The translations under genes were made by a program, and so were the position numbers. Shown piece after piece: positions 15,222 through 22,939 of a stretch of DNA of 34,679 bases. Origin of the DNA: Nonomuraea ceibae (GTDB taxonomy: Bacteria; Actinomycetota; Actinomycetes; Streptosporangiales; Streptosporangiaceae); assembly GCF_019396325.1 (NCBI RefSeq), contig NZ_JAHKRO010000099.1:1-34679 (forward strand). The letters run 5' to 3'. The number at the start of each line of letters is the position of its first letter. Position 1 is the stretch's first letter. The notes beneath the pieces are model-generated. The model searched no databases. It saw only the letters and a program-made list of their open reading frames with translations, and was not told the origin of the DNA.

Positions 15222-15493
15222 GCACCGTGTTTCGCGGCGATGTCGTCAATCAGGGCGGCCAGGGTGAAGTCGAGCTCGGTGAGGCCGCCCTGATCATGCG
15301 TGGTCAGCGCGAGGTGCAGGTCGCGCCAGCGGATGTCGATGTCGGGATGGTGGTTGAGCTCCTCGGCCCGGACCGCGATCTCGTCGACGATCCGGATGGC
15401 CGTGGGGAAGTCGGGCGCGCTGACCGTGCGCCTGATCTCGTCACCCTCGCGCCGCCACCGGGGCAGCTCGCGCAGCTTCTGCTCGACGTCCAT
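15218..15493 (-). CDS. 4a-hydroxytetrahydrobiopterin dehydratase (pterin-4-alpha-carbinolamine dehydratase)
   Basis: A 91-aa protein, the normal length for the family, with the signature ELNHHPDIDIRWRDLHLALTT: H48, H49 and P50, then H66 in TTHDQGGLTELD. It dehydrates the carbinolamine formed by pterin-dependent aromatic hydroxylases. No such hydroxylase is in the window. Related proteins can also act as dimerisation cofactors or in molybdopterin-linked roles. It starts 9 bp after the stop of the sugar permease gene on the same strand and may be co-transcribed with the ngc-like operon. Confidence 0.93.
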   Translation of the reverse strand: MDVEQKLRELPRWRREGDEIRRTVSAPDFPTAIRIVDEIAVRAEELNHHPDIDIRWRDLHLALTTHDQGGLTELDFTLAALIDDIAAKHGA

Positions 15494-15502
15494 GAGGCCA
15501 CG

Positions 15503-16363
15503 TTACTTCAGCGCCCCCGCGCCGAGCCCCGACTGGATCTGGCGCTGGAAGATGACGTACACGACGAGCACCGGCAGGATCGTCATGCTGAGCGCGGCGA
15601 ACAGGCTCGGCCAGTCGGCGTCGGCGCCCGCCAGCGTGGAGATGCTGGCGATGCCCTGGGTGATGACCCAGTCCTCCTCGTCGCGGGCGACGAGCACGAG
15701 CGGCAGCAGATACTGGTTCCACTGGCCGAGCACGTTGAAGATGGTGATGCTGATCAGGCCGGGCTTGGCCATCGGCACCATGATCTGGAAGAACGTCCGC
15801 GTATGGGAGGCCCCGTCGATCCTGGCCGCCTCGGCCACCGACTCCGGCAGCCCGCGGAAGAAGGCGGCCAGGAAGAAGACCGTGAACGGCAGCGAGTAGG
15901 CGATGTAGACCAGCACCAGGCCCGTGTGCGTGTAGAGCAGGCCGACCTGCTGCACCACGAAGAACAGCGGCCCGAGCGCCAGGAACACCGGGAACGCCAT
16001 GCCCGCCACGAAGAAGTAGTAGATCAGCCGGTTGCCGGGGAACCGGTAGCGCGCCAGCACGTAGGCGGCCATCGACCCGAACACCATCGTGCCCAGCGTG
16101 CTGAAGAAGACCACGATCACCGTGTTGAGCAGGTAGCGCCCGACGTGGGCCTTGTCCCAGGCCCGCCCCCACGCCTCCCACCGCAGCGCCTGCGGGAGTT
16201 GCAGCGCGTCGCCGAAGATCTCGGCGTTGTTCTTGAACGAGGCCAGGAACGTCCACAGCAGCGGCAGGATGATCAGCAGCGCCCAGATGACCAGCGCGAC
16301 GTGGGACAGCCCGCTGAGCAGGCTCGGCCGGGGCCTCGACAGGCGGCGACGACGCGTGGCCAT
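15503..16363 (-). CDS. ngcG: sugar ABC transporter permease, NgcG-like (MalG type)
   Basis: A 286-aa inner-membrane permease with six transmembrane helices. Its cytoplasmic EAA loop (E178-A-A-x-x-D-G-A, EAARIDGASHTRTFF) docks the ATPase. It is the second permease of an importer for oligosaccharides. The start ATG and the upstream permease stop share one base (TGATG), implying translational coupling. No ATPase gene is present in the operon; NgcEFG-type systems use a shared MsiK-like ATPase encoded elsewhere. The assignment to the N-acetylglucosamine/chitobiose class depends on the binding protein. Confidence 0.88.
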   Translation of the reverse strand: MATRRRRLSRPRPSLLSGLSHVALVIWALLIILPLLWTFLASFKNNAEIFGDALQLPQALRWEAWGRAWDKAHVGRYLLNTVIVVFFSTLGTMVFGSMAAYVLARYRFPGNRLIYYFFVAGMAFPVFLALGPLFFVVQQVGLLYTHTGLVLVYIAYSLPFTVFFLAAFFRGLPESVAEAARIDGASHTRTFFQIMVPMAKPGLISITIFNVLGQWNQYLLPLVLVARDEEDWVITQGIASISTLAGADADWPSLFAALSMTILPVLVVYVIFQRQIQSGLGAGALK

Positions 16364-17277
16364 CAGAACTCGATCCTTTCGCGCCGGGTGGTGCGCAGCG
16401 TCAGCACCGCGAACGTGACCGTGAGGAAGAACAGCGCCACGCCCATCGCGGAGGCGTATCCGTACTCGCTGTAGTTGAAGGCGGTCTTCCAGATCTGCAC
16501 GGGCAGCACGTGCGTGGTGCCGTCGGGCTCGCCCTTGTCACCGGTGAGCACCTGGATCAGGGCGAAGCCGTCGAACGCGGCGATGCCCAGGTAGACCCAG
16601 CCGACCTGGACGGTGTCGCGCAGCAGGGGCAGCGTGATGGAGAAGAACAGCCGGAACCGGCCGGCCCCGTCGAGGGCGGCCGCCTCGAAGTAGTCCTTCG
16701 GGATGGCCGCCATGCCCGCCGAGAACAGCACCACGTAGAAGCCGACGGCCTGCCAGACCATCACCGCGATGACCGCCCACAGGGCGATGCTCGGCTCGAC
16801 GAGCCAGCCCACCGGGTCGAAGCCCAGCTTGATCAGCACCCCGTTGACGACGCCGTACTCGTCGGGCCGGTAGATGGCCCTGAAGAGCACGCCGACCACG
16901 GCCACGGCCAGCACCTGGGGGAAGAAGAACACGACGCGGTAGAACTTCGACCCCCAGATGCCGCGCATCCCCGCGCCGTGCGACCCTCCGCCCAGGTTGA
17001 TGAGGAAGGAGAAGAACAGCGCGATGACGATGGTCGCGAGCGGCAGCACCAGCAGCAGGATCCCGTGGTTGCGCAACGCCTGCCAGAACGCGTCGTCGTC
17101 AAAGAGCTTGGCGAAGTTCTCCAGTCCCACGTAGGCCGGGCTCGCCGCGTACCCGTCCCAGTCGGTCAGCGAGATCTGGAATGCCTGGATGTACGGGCTG
17201 ATCACGAAGACCGAGTAGAGGACGACGGGGACGATCAGGAACCCGGCAATGAATCCGTACTTGCGCAGCCGCTCCAT
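16363..17277 (-). CDS. ngcF: sugar ABC transporter permease, NgcF-like (MalF type)
   Basis: A 304-aa permease with six helices. The N-terminus KYGFIAGFLIVPVVLYSVFV is typical of MalF-type proteins, and the EAA loop is EAAALDGAGRFRLFFSITLP. It forms the membrane channel with the NgcG-like partner. It starts 4 bp after the stop of the binding-protein gene and ends with a one-base overlap with the next gene, so the three genes form a tight E-F-G operon. Confidence 0.88.
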   Translation of the reverse strand: MERLRKYGFIAGFLIVPVVLYSVFVISPYIQAFQISLTDWDGYAASPAYVGLENFAKLFDDDAFWQALRNHGILLLVLPLATIVIALFFSFLINLGGGSHGAGMRGIWGSKFYRVVFFFPQVLAVAVVGVLFRAIYRPDEYGVVNGVLIKLGFDPVGWLVEPSIALWAVIAVMVWQAVGFYVVLFSAGMAAIPKDYFEAAALDGAGRFRLFFSITLPLLRDTVQVGWVYLGIAAFDGFALIQVLTGDKGEPDGTTHVLPVQIWKTAFNYSEYGYASAMGVALFFLTVTFAVLTLRTTRRERIEF

Positions 17278-17281
17278 CGAA

Positions 17282-18730
17282 CTATTCGCTCCGCGTCTGC
17301 TTGGAGACCTTCGAATCCTTCTTGATCTCGTCGGCCTTCTTCTGCACGTTGACGCAGAACTCCTCGGGGGTGCTGCGCCCGGCCATGACCACGTTCATCT
17401 GCTCGGTGGCGTAGTCGAAGAGCTCCTTGTACCAGCCTTCGAACCGGGCGTCGGTGATGATGTTCTGACCGGCGGCGTCCTGGGCCTTGGCGGCGCTCCG
17501 GAGCGCGGCGGGCAGGTCGACGCCCTCGGCGGCGCCGTTGACGACGGTGAGGTTCTGGGTCTTCTGGGTGAAGCCCTTGGCGCCTTCCTTCGACAGCATG
17601 ATGCGCAGGTACTCGAGGCCGCCCTGGGGGTTCTTGCCCTTGGCGCCGACGACGAAGTTCTCGCCCACGCCGACCTGGATGGCGCCGTACGGCATGACGT
17701 CGCTGGGGGTCACGTCGGGGATGGGGGCGATGGCGTACTCGAAGTCGTCCGGGATGTCCTTGACCATCTCGTTCTCGATCCACGAGCCGGTCGGGTAGAA
17801 CAGCACCTTGTTCTGGAGCTGCTTGACCTGCGTCTGCGTGTGGTCGAGGCCGAAGTACGCCTTGTCGCCGTACTTCGCCTGGATGTCGACCCAGGCGGCG
17901 ACGGCCTTCTTGACCGGGTCGGCGAGCCAGGCGTTGTCGACGAGGTTGTCAATGTCGATGATGACCTGGTTGCCGCCGATCTTGGCGGCCGTGTAGAGCA
18001 TGTTCCACGTCTGGTAGTACGGGCCGACCTGTCCGGGGTAGGCGAACAGGACGATGCCCTCCTTCTTCGCCTGCTCGCCCAGGGCGGTGAACTCGGCCCA
18101 GGTCTTCGGCACGGTCCAGCCCTTCTGCTCGAAGAGCCGGGCGTTGTACCACAGGGCCCGGTGGGACACGGTGTAGTTGAGCACCAGGTCCTTGCCGTCG
18201 ATCTTGGCGTTGGTGATCACGGCCGGGGTGACCGTGTCGCGGACCTTCTTGCTCGGGTCGTCGTAGGAGGGCGCGTCGAACAGCACCGTGAGGTCGGCCA
18301 GGTGGCCCTGGCCGGCGAGCGCCACGAGGTCCATCGACTCGGGGCCGGAGTTGTTGATCACGTCCGGCGCGTCGCCGCTGACGAAGCGCGGGCGGAGCTG
18401 GATGCCGATCTGCTGGGTGGCGTTGTGCTTGATCGTGGCACCGGGGAACGCCTTCTTGTACAGCGGCTCGTGGATCTCCTTGGCGTAGGCGTCGGTGTAG
18501 CCGCCGCTGAAGATCGTTACCTCGAGCGGCTTGTTCGGGTCGACGCCGAAGGGGTTCTTCGGGTCGGCCGAGGCCGCCAGCGTCGTGGCGGGGGCCGCAG
18601 AAGACGGGGTACCGCCCCCGCCGGCCGTCGCGCAAGCGCTCAGCAGTCCCGCGCCGGGACCTGCGACGAACGCGGTGAGGCCGATCCGGCGCAGAAGCTG
18701 GCGCCGCGTGATCTCTCCCGGGTGGGTCAT
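17282..18730 (-). CDS. ngcE: sugar-binding lipoprotein of an ABC transporter, NgcE-like
   Basis: A 482-aa extracellular solute-binding protein (family 1 type). The N-terminus is a lipoprotein signal with a twin-arginine-like start (RRQLLRR) and lipobox LLSAC (C33). Order and motifs (EVTIFSGGYTDAYAKEI, VPKTWAEFTALGEQAKK, LLYTAAKIGG-like region, YPTGSWIENEM) recall the NgcE subfamily, which binds N-acetylglucosamine and chitobiose in Streptomyces. I recognise the subfamily from sequence alone, so the sugar is a prediction. ATG 18730 follows AGGAG. A ROK-type palindrome lies 29 bp upstream of the start. Confidence 0.8.
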   Translation of the reverse strand: MTHPGEITRRQLLRRIGLTAFVAGPGAGLLSACATAGGGGTPSSAAPATTLAASADPKNPFGVDPNKPLEVTIFSGGYTDAYAKEIHEPLYKKAFPGATIKHNATQQIGIQLRPRFVSGDAPDVINNSGPESMDLVALAGQGHLADLTVLFDAPSYDDPSKKVRDTVTPAVITNAKIDGKDLVLNYTVSHRALWYNARLFEQKGWTVPKTWAEFTALGEQAKKEGIVLFAYPGQVGPYYQTWNMLYTAAKIGGNQVIIDIDNLVDNAWLADPVKKAVAAWVDIQAKYGDKAYFGLDHTQTQVKQLQNKVLFYPTGSWIENEMVKDIPDDFEYAIAPIPDVTPSDVMPYGAIQVGVGENFVVGAKGKNPQGGLEYLRIMLSKEGAKGFTQKTQNLTVVNGAAEGVDLPAALRSAAKAQDAAGQNIITDARFEGWYKELFDYATEQMNVVMAGRSTPEEFCVNVQKKADEIKKDSKVSKQTRSE

Positions 18731-18758
18731 GGGGGGCTCCTGAAGAGAAGGGACCGAA

Positions 18759-18775
18759 TTAGGAAAGTTTCCTAA
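18759..18775. promoter_or_regulatory. ROK-type operator upstream of ngcE
   Basis: TTAGGAAAGTTTCCTAA is a perfect 8-bp inverted repeat around a central G, 29 bp upstream of the binding-protein start. AGGAAA-N-TTTCCT sites are used by ROK-family sugar repressors of actinomycetes (CsnR, the chitosanase regulator, is one I recall). This fits induction by an amino sugar. No ROK gene is in the window. Confidence 0.7.
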
Positions 18776-18856
18776 ACGTGCGCCCGAACGTACGAACGCA
18801 CCTGGATACGCGTCAAGAGGGTGCAATCGAGACGTGACCTTGCCGTGATCCCTTGC

Positions 18857-18873
18857 CTAGAACCGGATTCTAG
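18857..18873. promoter_or_regulatory. TAGAA-N5-TTCTA palindrome upstream of the metallo-beta-lactamase-fold gene
   Basis: CTAGAA-CCGGA-TTCTAG is a perfect 6+5+6 inverted repeat ending 16 bp before ATG 18890. The same core, TAGAA-N5-TTCTA, lies upstream of the alpha/beta hydrolase at 28954-28968. The size and symmetry suit a TetR-family operator. Confidence 0.6.
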
Positions 18874-18889
18874 AAGCAGAGTGGTCCGC

Positions 18890-20122
18890 ATGATCGAGGA
18901 GTACGCGGACAGGGTCTGGCGCGGCGACGCCGACGACAGCATCGTGGACATGGGACAGGGTGGCCGGGGTGTCGTCAATATAGGCGATGGCCTGGGGTGG
19001 TGGTCCGGCTTCGGCAACGTGACCGCCTTCGAGACCGAGGGCTCGCTGGCGCTGTTCGACACCGGCAGCCCGTTCTCGGCGGGCAGGCTGCACGAGGACG
19101 TCCGGGCGTGGAGCCGGGCGCCGCTGTCCGCGGTGTTCTACTCCCACGGGCACATCGACCACGTCTTCGGAACCGGGCCTTTCGAGGAGTCGGGCCCCAG
19201 GGCGACGGTGTACGCCCACGAGGCGGTGCTGGACCGATTCCAACGATATTTGCTCACTAATGGTTACAATGCGGTCATCAATCAGCGGCAGTTCCAGGCA
19301 ACCAACCTGCGCTGGCCCACCGCCTACCGCCATCCCGACGTCACCTACCGTGACGCCCTCACCGTGCGGCTCGGCGGGCTCACCTTCGAGCTGTTCCACG
19401 CCAAGGGCGAGACCGACGACGCCACCGTCGCCTACGTGCCCGAACACCGGCTGCTGCTGCCCGGCGACCTGTTCGTCTGGGTGACGCCCAACTGCGGCAA
19501 CCCGCAGAAGGCGCAGCGCTACCCGCGCGAGTGGGCGCACGCGCTGCGCCGGATGGCCGCCCTGGACGCCGAGATCATGCTGCCCGGCCACGGCGCGCCG
19601 GTCTTCGGCCGCGGCCGCGTCCGGCAGGCGCTGCTGGAGACCGCCGAGTGGCTGGAGTCGCTGGTCGCCCAGACGCTCGACCTGCTCAACGCGGGCGTCC
19701 GGCTCGACGACATCGTCCAGGCCGTACGGCCGCCCGCCCACCTGGCCGACCGGCCGTACCTGCGGGCCCGCTACGACGAGCCCGAGTTCGTGGTGCGCAA
19801 CCTGTGGCGGCTCTACGGCGGCTGGTACGACGGCAACCCGGCCCGGCTCAAGCCCGCCCCGGACGCCGTCCTGGCCAAGGCGGTGGCGGAGCTGTCCGGC
19901 GGCCCCCAGGTGCTCGCGGACGCGGCTCTAAAGGCCCTCTCGGACGGCGACGACCGCCTGGCGGGCCATCTGGCCGAGATGGCCGCGCAGGCCGCTCCGG
20001 ACGACACGGGCGTGCACCGGGTGCGCGCCGAGGTCTTCGCCGCCAGGGCCGCGCGGGAGGCGTCGCTGATGGCCAGGGGCGTGTTCGAGTGGGCCGCCTC
20101 AGAGTCGCGCGGTCGCCTCTAG
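18890..20122 (+). CDS. metallo-beta-lactamase-fold hydrolase, alkylsulfatase-like
   Basis: A 410-aa protein. The metal-binding set is complete for the fold: H86-x-H88-x-D90-H91 (HGHIDH), D193 (LLPGDLFVW) and H234 (LPGHGAP). The C-terminal part (about 270-400: FVVRNLWRLYGGWYDGNPAR onward) matches the alkyl sulfatase dimerisation region. It has no signal peptide, so it is probably cytoplasmic. The sterol-carrier-like third domain of full alkylsulfatases is absent, so the substrate is open (sulfate ester or another ester). The start is ATG 18890; GTG 18881 is an alternative, and neither has a good Shine-Dalgarno. The gene ends 24 bp inside the convergent aminotransferase gene. Confidence 0.85.
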   Translation: MIEEYADRVWRGDADDSIVDMGQGGRGVVNIGDGLGWWSGFGNVTAFETEGSLALFDTGSPFSAGRLHEDVRAWSRAPLSAVFYSHGHIDHVFGTGPFEESGPRATVYAHEAVLDRFQRYLLTNGYNAVINQRQFQATNLRWPTAYRHPDVTYRDALTVRLGGLTFELFHAKGETDDATVAYVPEHRLLLPGDLFVWVTPNCGNPQKAQRYPREWAHALRRMAALDAEIMLPGHGAPVFGRGRVRQALLETAEWLESLVAQTLDLLNAGVRLDDIVQAVRPPAHLADRPYLRARYDEPEFVVRNLWRLYGGWYDGNPARLKPAPDAVLAKAVAELSGGPQVLADAALKALSDGDDRLAGHLAEMAAQAAPDDTGVHRVRAEVFAARAAREASLMARGVFEWAASESRGRL

Positions 20123-21328
20123 GTGCGCGCGGGTCTCGGCGAAGGCCAGGTCGGTGCCCTCCAGGGCGCGGGCCACGTCCTCGTCGGTGTGGGCGGCCGA
20201 CATGAACCAGTTGTGCCACGGGTGCACGTAGACCCCGTGGCGCAGGCAGGCGTCGCTCCAGTACAGGGCCGTGGACAGGTCGGCGTCGCCGTCGAAGCTC
20301 AGCCACGGGATCGTCACCGGCCCGGTCTGCCTCACGGTGAACCCGTGCGCCGTGGCCTGCGCGTACAGGCCCTCGCGCAGCAGGGTCCCGGTCCGTTCCA
20401 TGTGGGCGATGCCGGAGGTGTCGCGCAGCGTCTCGATCGTGGCCTTGGCCGCCGCCATGGCCACCGCCGAGAACCAGAACGACCCCGTCGAGTACAGCGA
20501 CTGCGCCGCGCCGCGCAGCGCGTCGGTCCCGGTCACGGCGGCGATCGGGTAGCCGTTGGCCATCGCCTTCGACCAGGCCGTCAGGTCGGGCCTGACCCCG
20601 TACGGCTCCCATGACCCGCGCAGGTCGATCCGGAACCCGGCCCGCACGTCGTCGATCACCAGCGCGGCCCCGAGCCGGTCGGCCAGCGCCCGCGCGCCGC
20701 GCGCGAACGCGGGCTCCACCAGCTCCTGGTCCTCGAACGAGTCGTGCTTGAACGGCGTCACGATGATCGCCGCCACGTCGCCCTCGACGGTGGCCGCGGC
20801 GGCCTCCAGCGACTCCAGCGAGTTGTAGGCGAACTCGACGAGGTCGGCCCGCTCGTTCGGGGTCGTGCCCGCGGTGGAGGGCGTGCACCACGGGTCGGCG
20901 CCGTGGTAGGCGCCGTGCGCCATGAGCACCTTGGCGCGCCCGGTGGCGGCCCTGGCGACCATGAGCGCCTGGGTGGTGGCGTCGGTGCCGTTCTTGGAGA
21001 ACATCGCCCAGTCGGCGCTCGGCACGGTGTCGACCAGCAGCTCCGCCAGCTCCACCATGATCGGCCCCGGCCCGTTGAGGCAGTCGCCGCGGGCGAGCTG
21101 CCTCGCCGCGGCCTCCTCCACGCGCGGGTGCCGGTGGCCCAGCACGACGGGGCCCCAGCTGCACATGAAGTCGATGTACTCGCGCCCGTCCGCGTCCCAC
21201 TGCCGGCAGCCCTCGCCGTGCTCGAAGAACTGCGGGTAGCCCGGGGCGAAGATGGCCGCGTTGAGGTGCCCGTACATGCCTCCGGGGACGACCTTCAGCG
21301 CCCGCTGCCGGAGTTCGGCGTCAGTCAT
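20099..21328 (-). CDS. class III aminotransferase, glutamate-1-semialdehyde aminomutase-like
   Basis: A 409-aa PLP enzyme of the class III / GSA aminomutase type: the N-terminus LKVVPGGMYGH, the cofactor region SKNGTDATTQALMVARA, the Asp-containing VIDDVRAGFR, and the Schiff-base lysine K254 in AWSKAMANGYPIAA. Heme-pathway HemL is unlikely, because the gene sits 10 bp downstream of a PfkB sugar kinase and near an aldolase. A catabolic transaminase acting on an amino polyol or amino aldehyde fits the context better (inference). GGAAG precedes ATG 21328. Its 3' end overlaps the MBL gene by 24 bp. Confidence 0.88.
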   Translation of the reverse strand: MTDAELRQRALKVVPGGMYGHLNAAIFAPGYPQFFEHGEGCRQWDADGREYIDFMCSWGPVVLGHRHPRVEEAAARQLARGDCLNGPGPIMVELAELLVDTVPSADWAMFSKNGTDATTQALMVARAATGRAKVLMAHGAYHGADPWCTPSTAGTTPNERADLVEFAYNSLESLEAAAATVEGDVAAIIVTPFKHDSFEDQELVEPAFARGARALADRLGAALVIDDVRAGFRIDLRGSWEPYGVRPDLTAWSKAMANGYPIAAVTGTDALRGAAQSLYSTGSFWFSAVAMAAAKATIETLRDTSGIAHMERTGTLLREGLYAQATAHGFTVRQTGPVTIPWLSFDGDADLSTALYWSDACLRHGVYVHPWHNWFMSAAHTDEDVARALEGTDLAFAETRAHLEATARL

Positions 21329-21338
21329 GGAGCTTCCT

Positions 21339-22256
21339 TCAGGTGAGGAGGGCCAGGGTCGAGTCGAGGTCCTTGAGGCCGGCGTCGGAGCCGAGCCCGG
21401 TGGCGACGCGGCCCGCCGCCGCGGTGCCCCAGCGGGCCGCCGTGCGCACGTCCCGCCCGTGCAGCAGGCCGGTGATGAAGCCCGCGCAGTACGCGTCGCC
21501 GCAGCCCGTGGTGTCGGCCACGGGCGTGTCGAGCGCCGGGACGAGCTCGTCGGCCTCGGCGGTGACGACGAGGCTGCCGCCCGCCCCCAGCGTCACCAGG
21601 ACGCCGCGCGGCCCGTCGGCCAGCAGCGCGGCGGCGGCGGCCCGCACGTCGCGCTCGCCGGTCATGAGCAGCGCCTGGGCGTCGTTGGGCAGCACGTAGT
21701 CGACGTGCGGCAGGAAGGCCCGCGCCGGGCCGAGCAGGTCGGCCATCTCCGACAGCGGGTCCATCGTGACGATCGTGCCGCCGGCGCGCACCTCGTCGAG
21801 CAGCGCGAAGAACGCCGGGTCGCCCAGGCCGAACGTCACGTCCACGCCGCCGAGATGGATCGCGCGGGCGGCGCGCAGCGCCTCAGTGTCGAGGTCGGCG
21901 GGCGTGAGACCGAGGTTGGCGCCGGGCACGTGGAAGCTGGGCCGGCCGCCGTCGGGCCTGATCGGCAGGATGGAGGCGGCCGTCTGCTCGCCGGGCCGGC
22001 GCGCCAGCCGGGTGACGTCCACGCCGCGCCTGGTCATGGTCGCGATCAGGAAGTCGCCGAGCTCGTCGTCGCCGACGGCGCCCATCGAGACGACCTCGTG
22101 GCCCAGCTTGACCAGGTCGACGGCGGTCCCGGCGGCGGCGCCCGCGGCGGTCAGCCTGATCTGGTCGACCAGGACGGTGTCCTGCCCGTCGGGGATGCGC
22201 TCGACGGGCCTGGCGAGGATGTCGACGATGTGCACGCCGACCGTGACGACGGTCAT
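21339..22256 (-). CDS. PfkB/ribokinase family carbohydrate kinase
   Basis: A 305-aa sugar kinase. The second PfkB signature VADTTGCGDAYCAGF contains the catalytic base D254 and the anion hole. The N-terminal sugar-binding region has AAGTAVDLVKLG in place of the common GGxxxNxA pattern. It would phosphorylate a sugar or sugar-like alcohol with ATP; the substrate cannot be read from sequence. It is the first gene of an operon with the aminotransferase. Its promoter appears to be a TTGACT (22286-22291) / TCTATT (22263-22268) pair with a 17-bp spacer, placing the transcription start close to ATG 22256. Confidence 0.9.
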   Translation of the reverse strand: MTVVTVGVHIVDILARPVERIPDGQDTVLVDQIRLTAAGAAAGTAVDLVKLGHEVVSMGAVGDDELGDFLIATMTRRGVDVTRLARRPGEQTAASILPIRPDGGRPSFHVPGANLGLTPADLDTEALRAARAIHLGGVDVTFGLGDPAFFALLDEVRAGGTIVTMDPLSEMADLLGPARAFLPHVDYVLPNDAQALLMTGERDVRAAAAALLADGPRGVLVTLGAGGSLVVTAEADELVPALDTPVADTTGCGDAYCAGFITGLLHGRDVRTAARWGTAAAGRVATGLGSDAGLKDLDSTLALLT

Positions 22257-22262
22257 GGACTA

Positions 22263-22291
22263 AATAGACAGACGTCCGAATAAAAAGTCAA
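22263..22291 (-). promoter_or_regulatory. promoter of the kinase-aminotransferase operon
   Basis: On the minus strand, TTGACT (22286-22291) and TCTATT (22263-22268) are separated by 17 bp. The -10 ends 6 nt before ATG 22256, implying a leaderless mRNA. The operator candidate at 22265-22280 fills the spacer and overlaps the -10, a repressing position. Confidence 0.55.
22265..22280 (-). promoter_or_regulatory. TetR operator candidate, site 1
   Basis: The minus strand reads TTCGGACGTCTGTCTA. It matches site 2 (22913-22928, GTCGGACGACCGACTA) at 12 of 16 positions. It lies in the divergent spacer between the kinase operon and the TetR gene. Confidence 0.55.
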
Positions 22292-22321
22292 TATGCTGGG
22301 GACGGGACGAAGGAGGGGCCC

Positions 22322-22906
22322 ATGCCGAAGATCGTCGACCATGAGCAGCGCCGCCGCGAGGTGCTGTCGGCGGCCCGCCGGGTGATCGTCAGGGACGGCA
22401 TCGACGCCGCCACCACCCGCGCGATCGCCAAGGAGGCCGGCTATTCCAACGGCGTCCTGGCGCACTACTTCACCGACAAGGACGAGATCCTGCTCTCGGC
22501 GCTGCGCCAGTCGCACCAGCGCATCCGCGAGCGCCTGGCGCGCAAGGTCGAGGGCGTGTCCGGGCTGGCCGCGCTGCGCGAGCTGCTGCTCGACAACCTG
22601 CCGCTGGACGCCGAGCGCACCCAGGAGACGCGCCTGGAGGTGAGCTTCTGGAGCCGCAGCCTGGCCTCCGAGCTCCTGGCCGACGTGCAGCGGGCCGAGG
22701 CCGCCGAGCTGCGCACCGCCGTGCGCGCCTTGCTCGCCCAGGCCAGGCTCGCGGGCGAGCTGACCACCGAGGCCAACCTCGACGACGTGACCGAGCAGCT
22801 GCTCGCCCTGGTCGACGGGCTCAGCCTGCACCTGCTGCTCTACCCCGAGCGGCTGCGCCGGGTGGACCTGGAGCGGCTGCTCCTGCAGTTCGTCGACCAG
22901 CTCTAG
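22322..22906 (+). CDS. TetR/AcrR family transcriptional regulator
   Basis: A 194-aa protein. The N-terminal TetR helix-turn-helix is clear: RREVLSAARRVIVRDGIDAATTRAIAKEAGYSNGVLAHYF, residues about 11-50, followed by KDEIL. The C-terminal ligand domain resembles the BetI-type class (LVDGLSLHLLLYPERL). It is divergent from the kinase-aminotransferase operon (65-bp spacer) and 33 bp upstream of a class II aldolase. Related palindromic sites on both sides suggest autoregulation and control of both flanking units. AAGGAGG supports ATG 22322. The ligand is probably a pathway intermediate (inference). Confidence 0.94.
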   Translation: MPKIVDHEQRRREVLSAARRVIVRDGIDAATTRAIAKEAGYSNGVLAHYFTDKDEILLSALRQSHQRIRERLARKVEGVSGLAALRELLLDNLPLDAERTQETRLEVSFWSRSLASELLADVQRAEAAELRTAVRALLAQARLAGELTTEANLDDVTEQLLALVDGLSLHLLLYPERLRRVDLERLLLQFVDQL

Positions 22907-22911
22907 CCGTA

Positions 22912-22927
22912 AGTCGGACGACCGACT
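22912..22927. promoter_or_regulatory. TetR operator candidate, site 2
   Basis: AGTCGG-ACGA-CCGACT is a perfect 6+4+6 inverted repeat in the 33-bp gap before the aldolase. Its last base is the first of a TAGGTT -10 box (22927-22932), which lies 7 nt before ATG 22940. A bound repressor would block that promoter. Confidence 0.65.
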
Positions 22928-22932
22928 AGGTT
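22927..22932 (+). promoter_or_regulatory. candidate -10 box of a leaderless promoter (class II aldolase gene)
   Basis: TAGGTT fits TANNNT, lies 7 nt before ATG 22940 and follows directly on the TetR palindrome. No Shine-Dalgarno is present. The -35 is unclear. Confidence 0.45.
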
Positions 22933-22939
22933 GCCGGGC

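Noticed and set aside
18877..18892. AGTGGTCCGC as a DasR (dre) site near ngcE
   Set aside because: Only one half site is present; the inverted partner GACCACT is missing. The ROK-type palindrome nearby is far stronger.
20099..21328. Heme-biosynthesis HemL
   Set aside because: The sequence class matches, but the gene sits in an operon with a sugar kinase rather than hem genes and starts differently from HemL.
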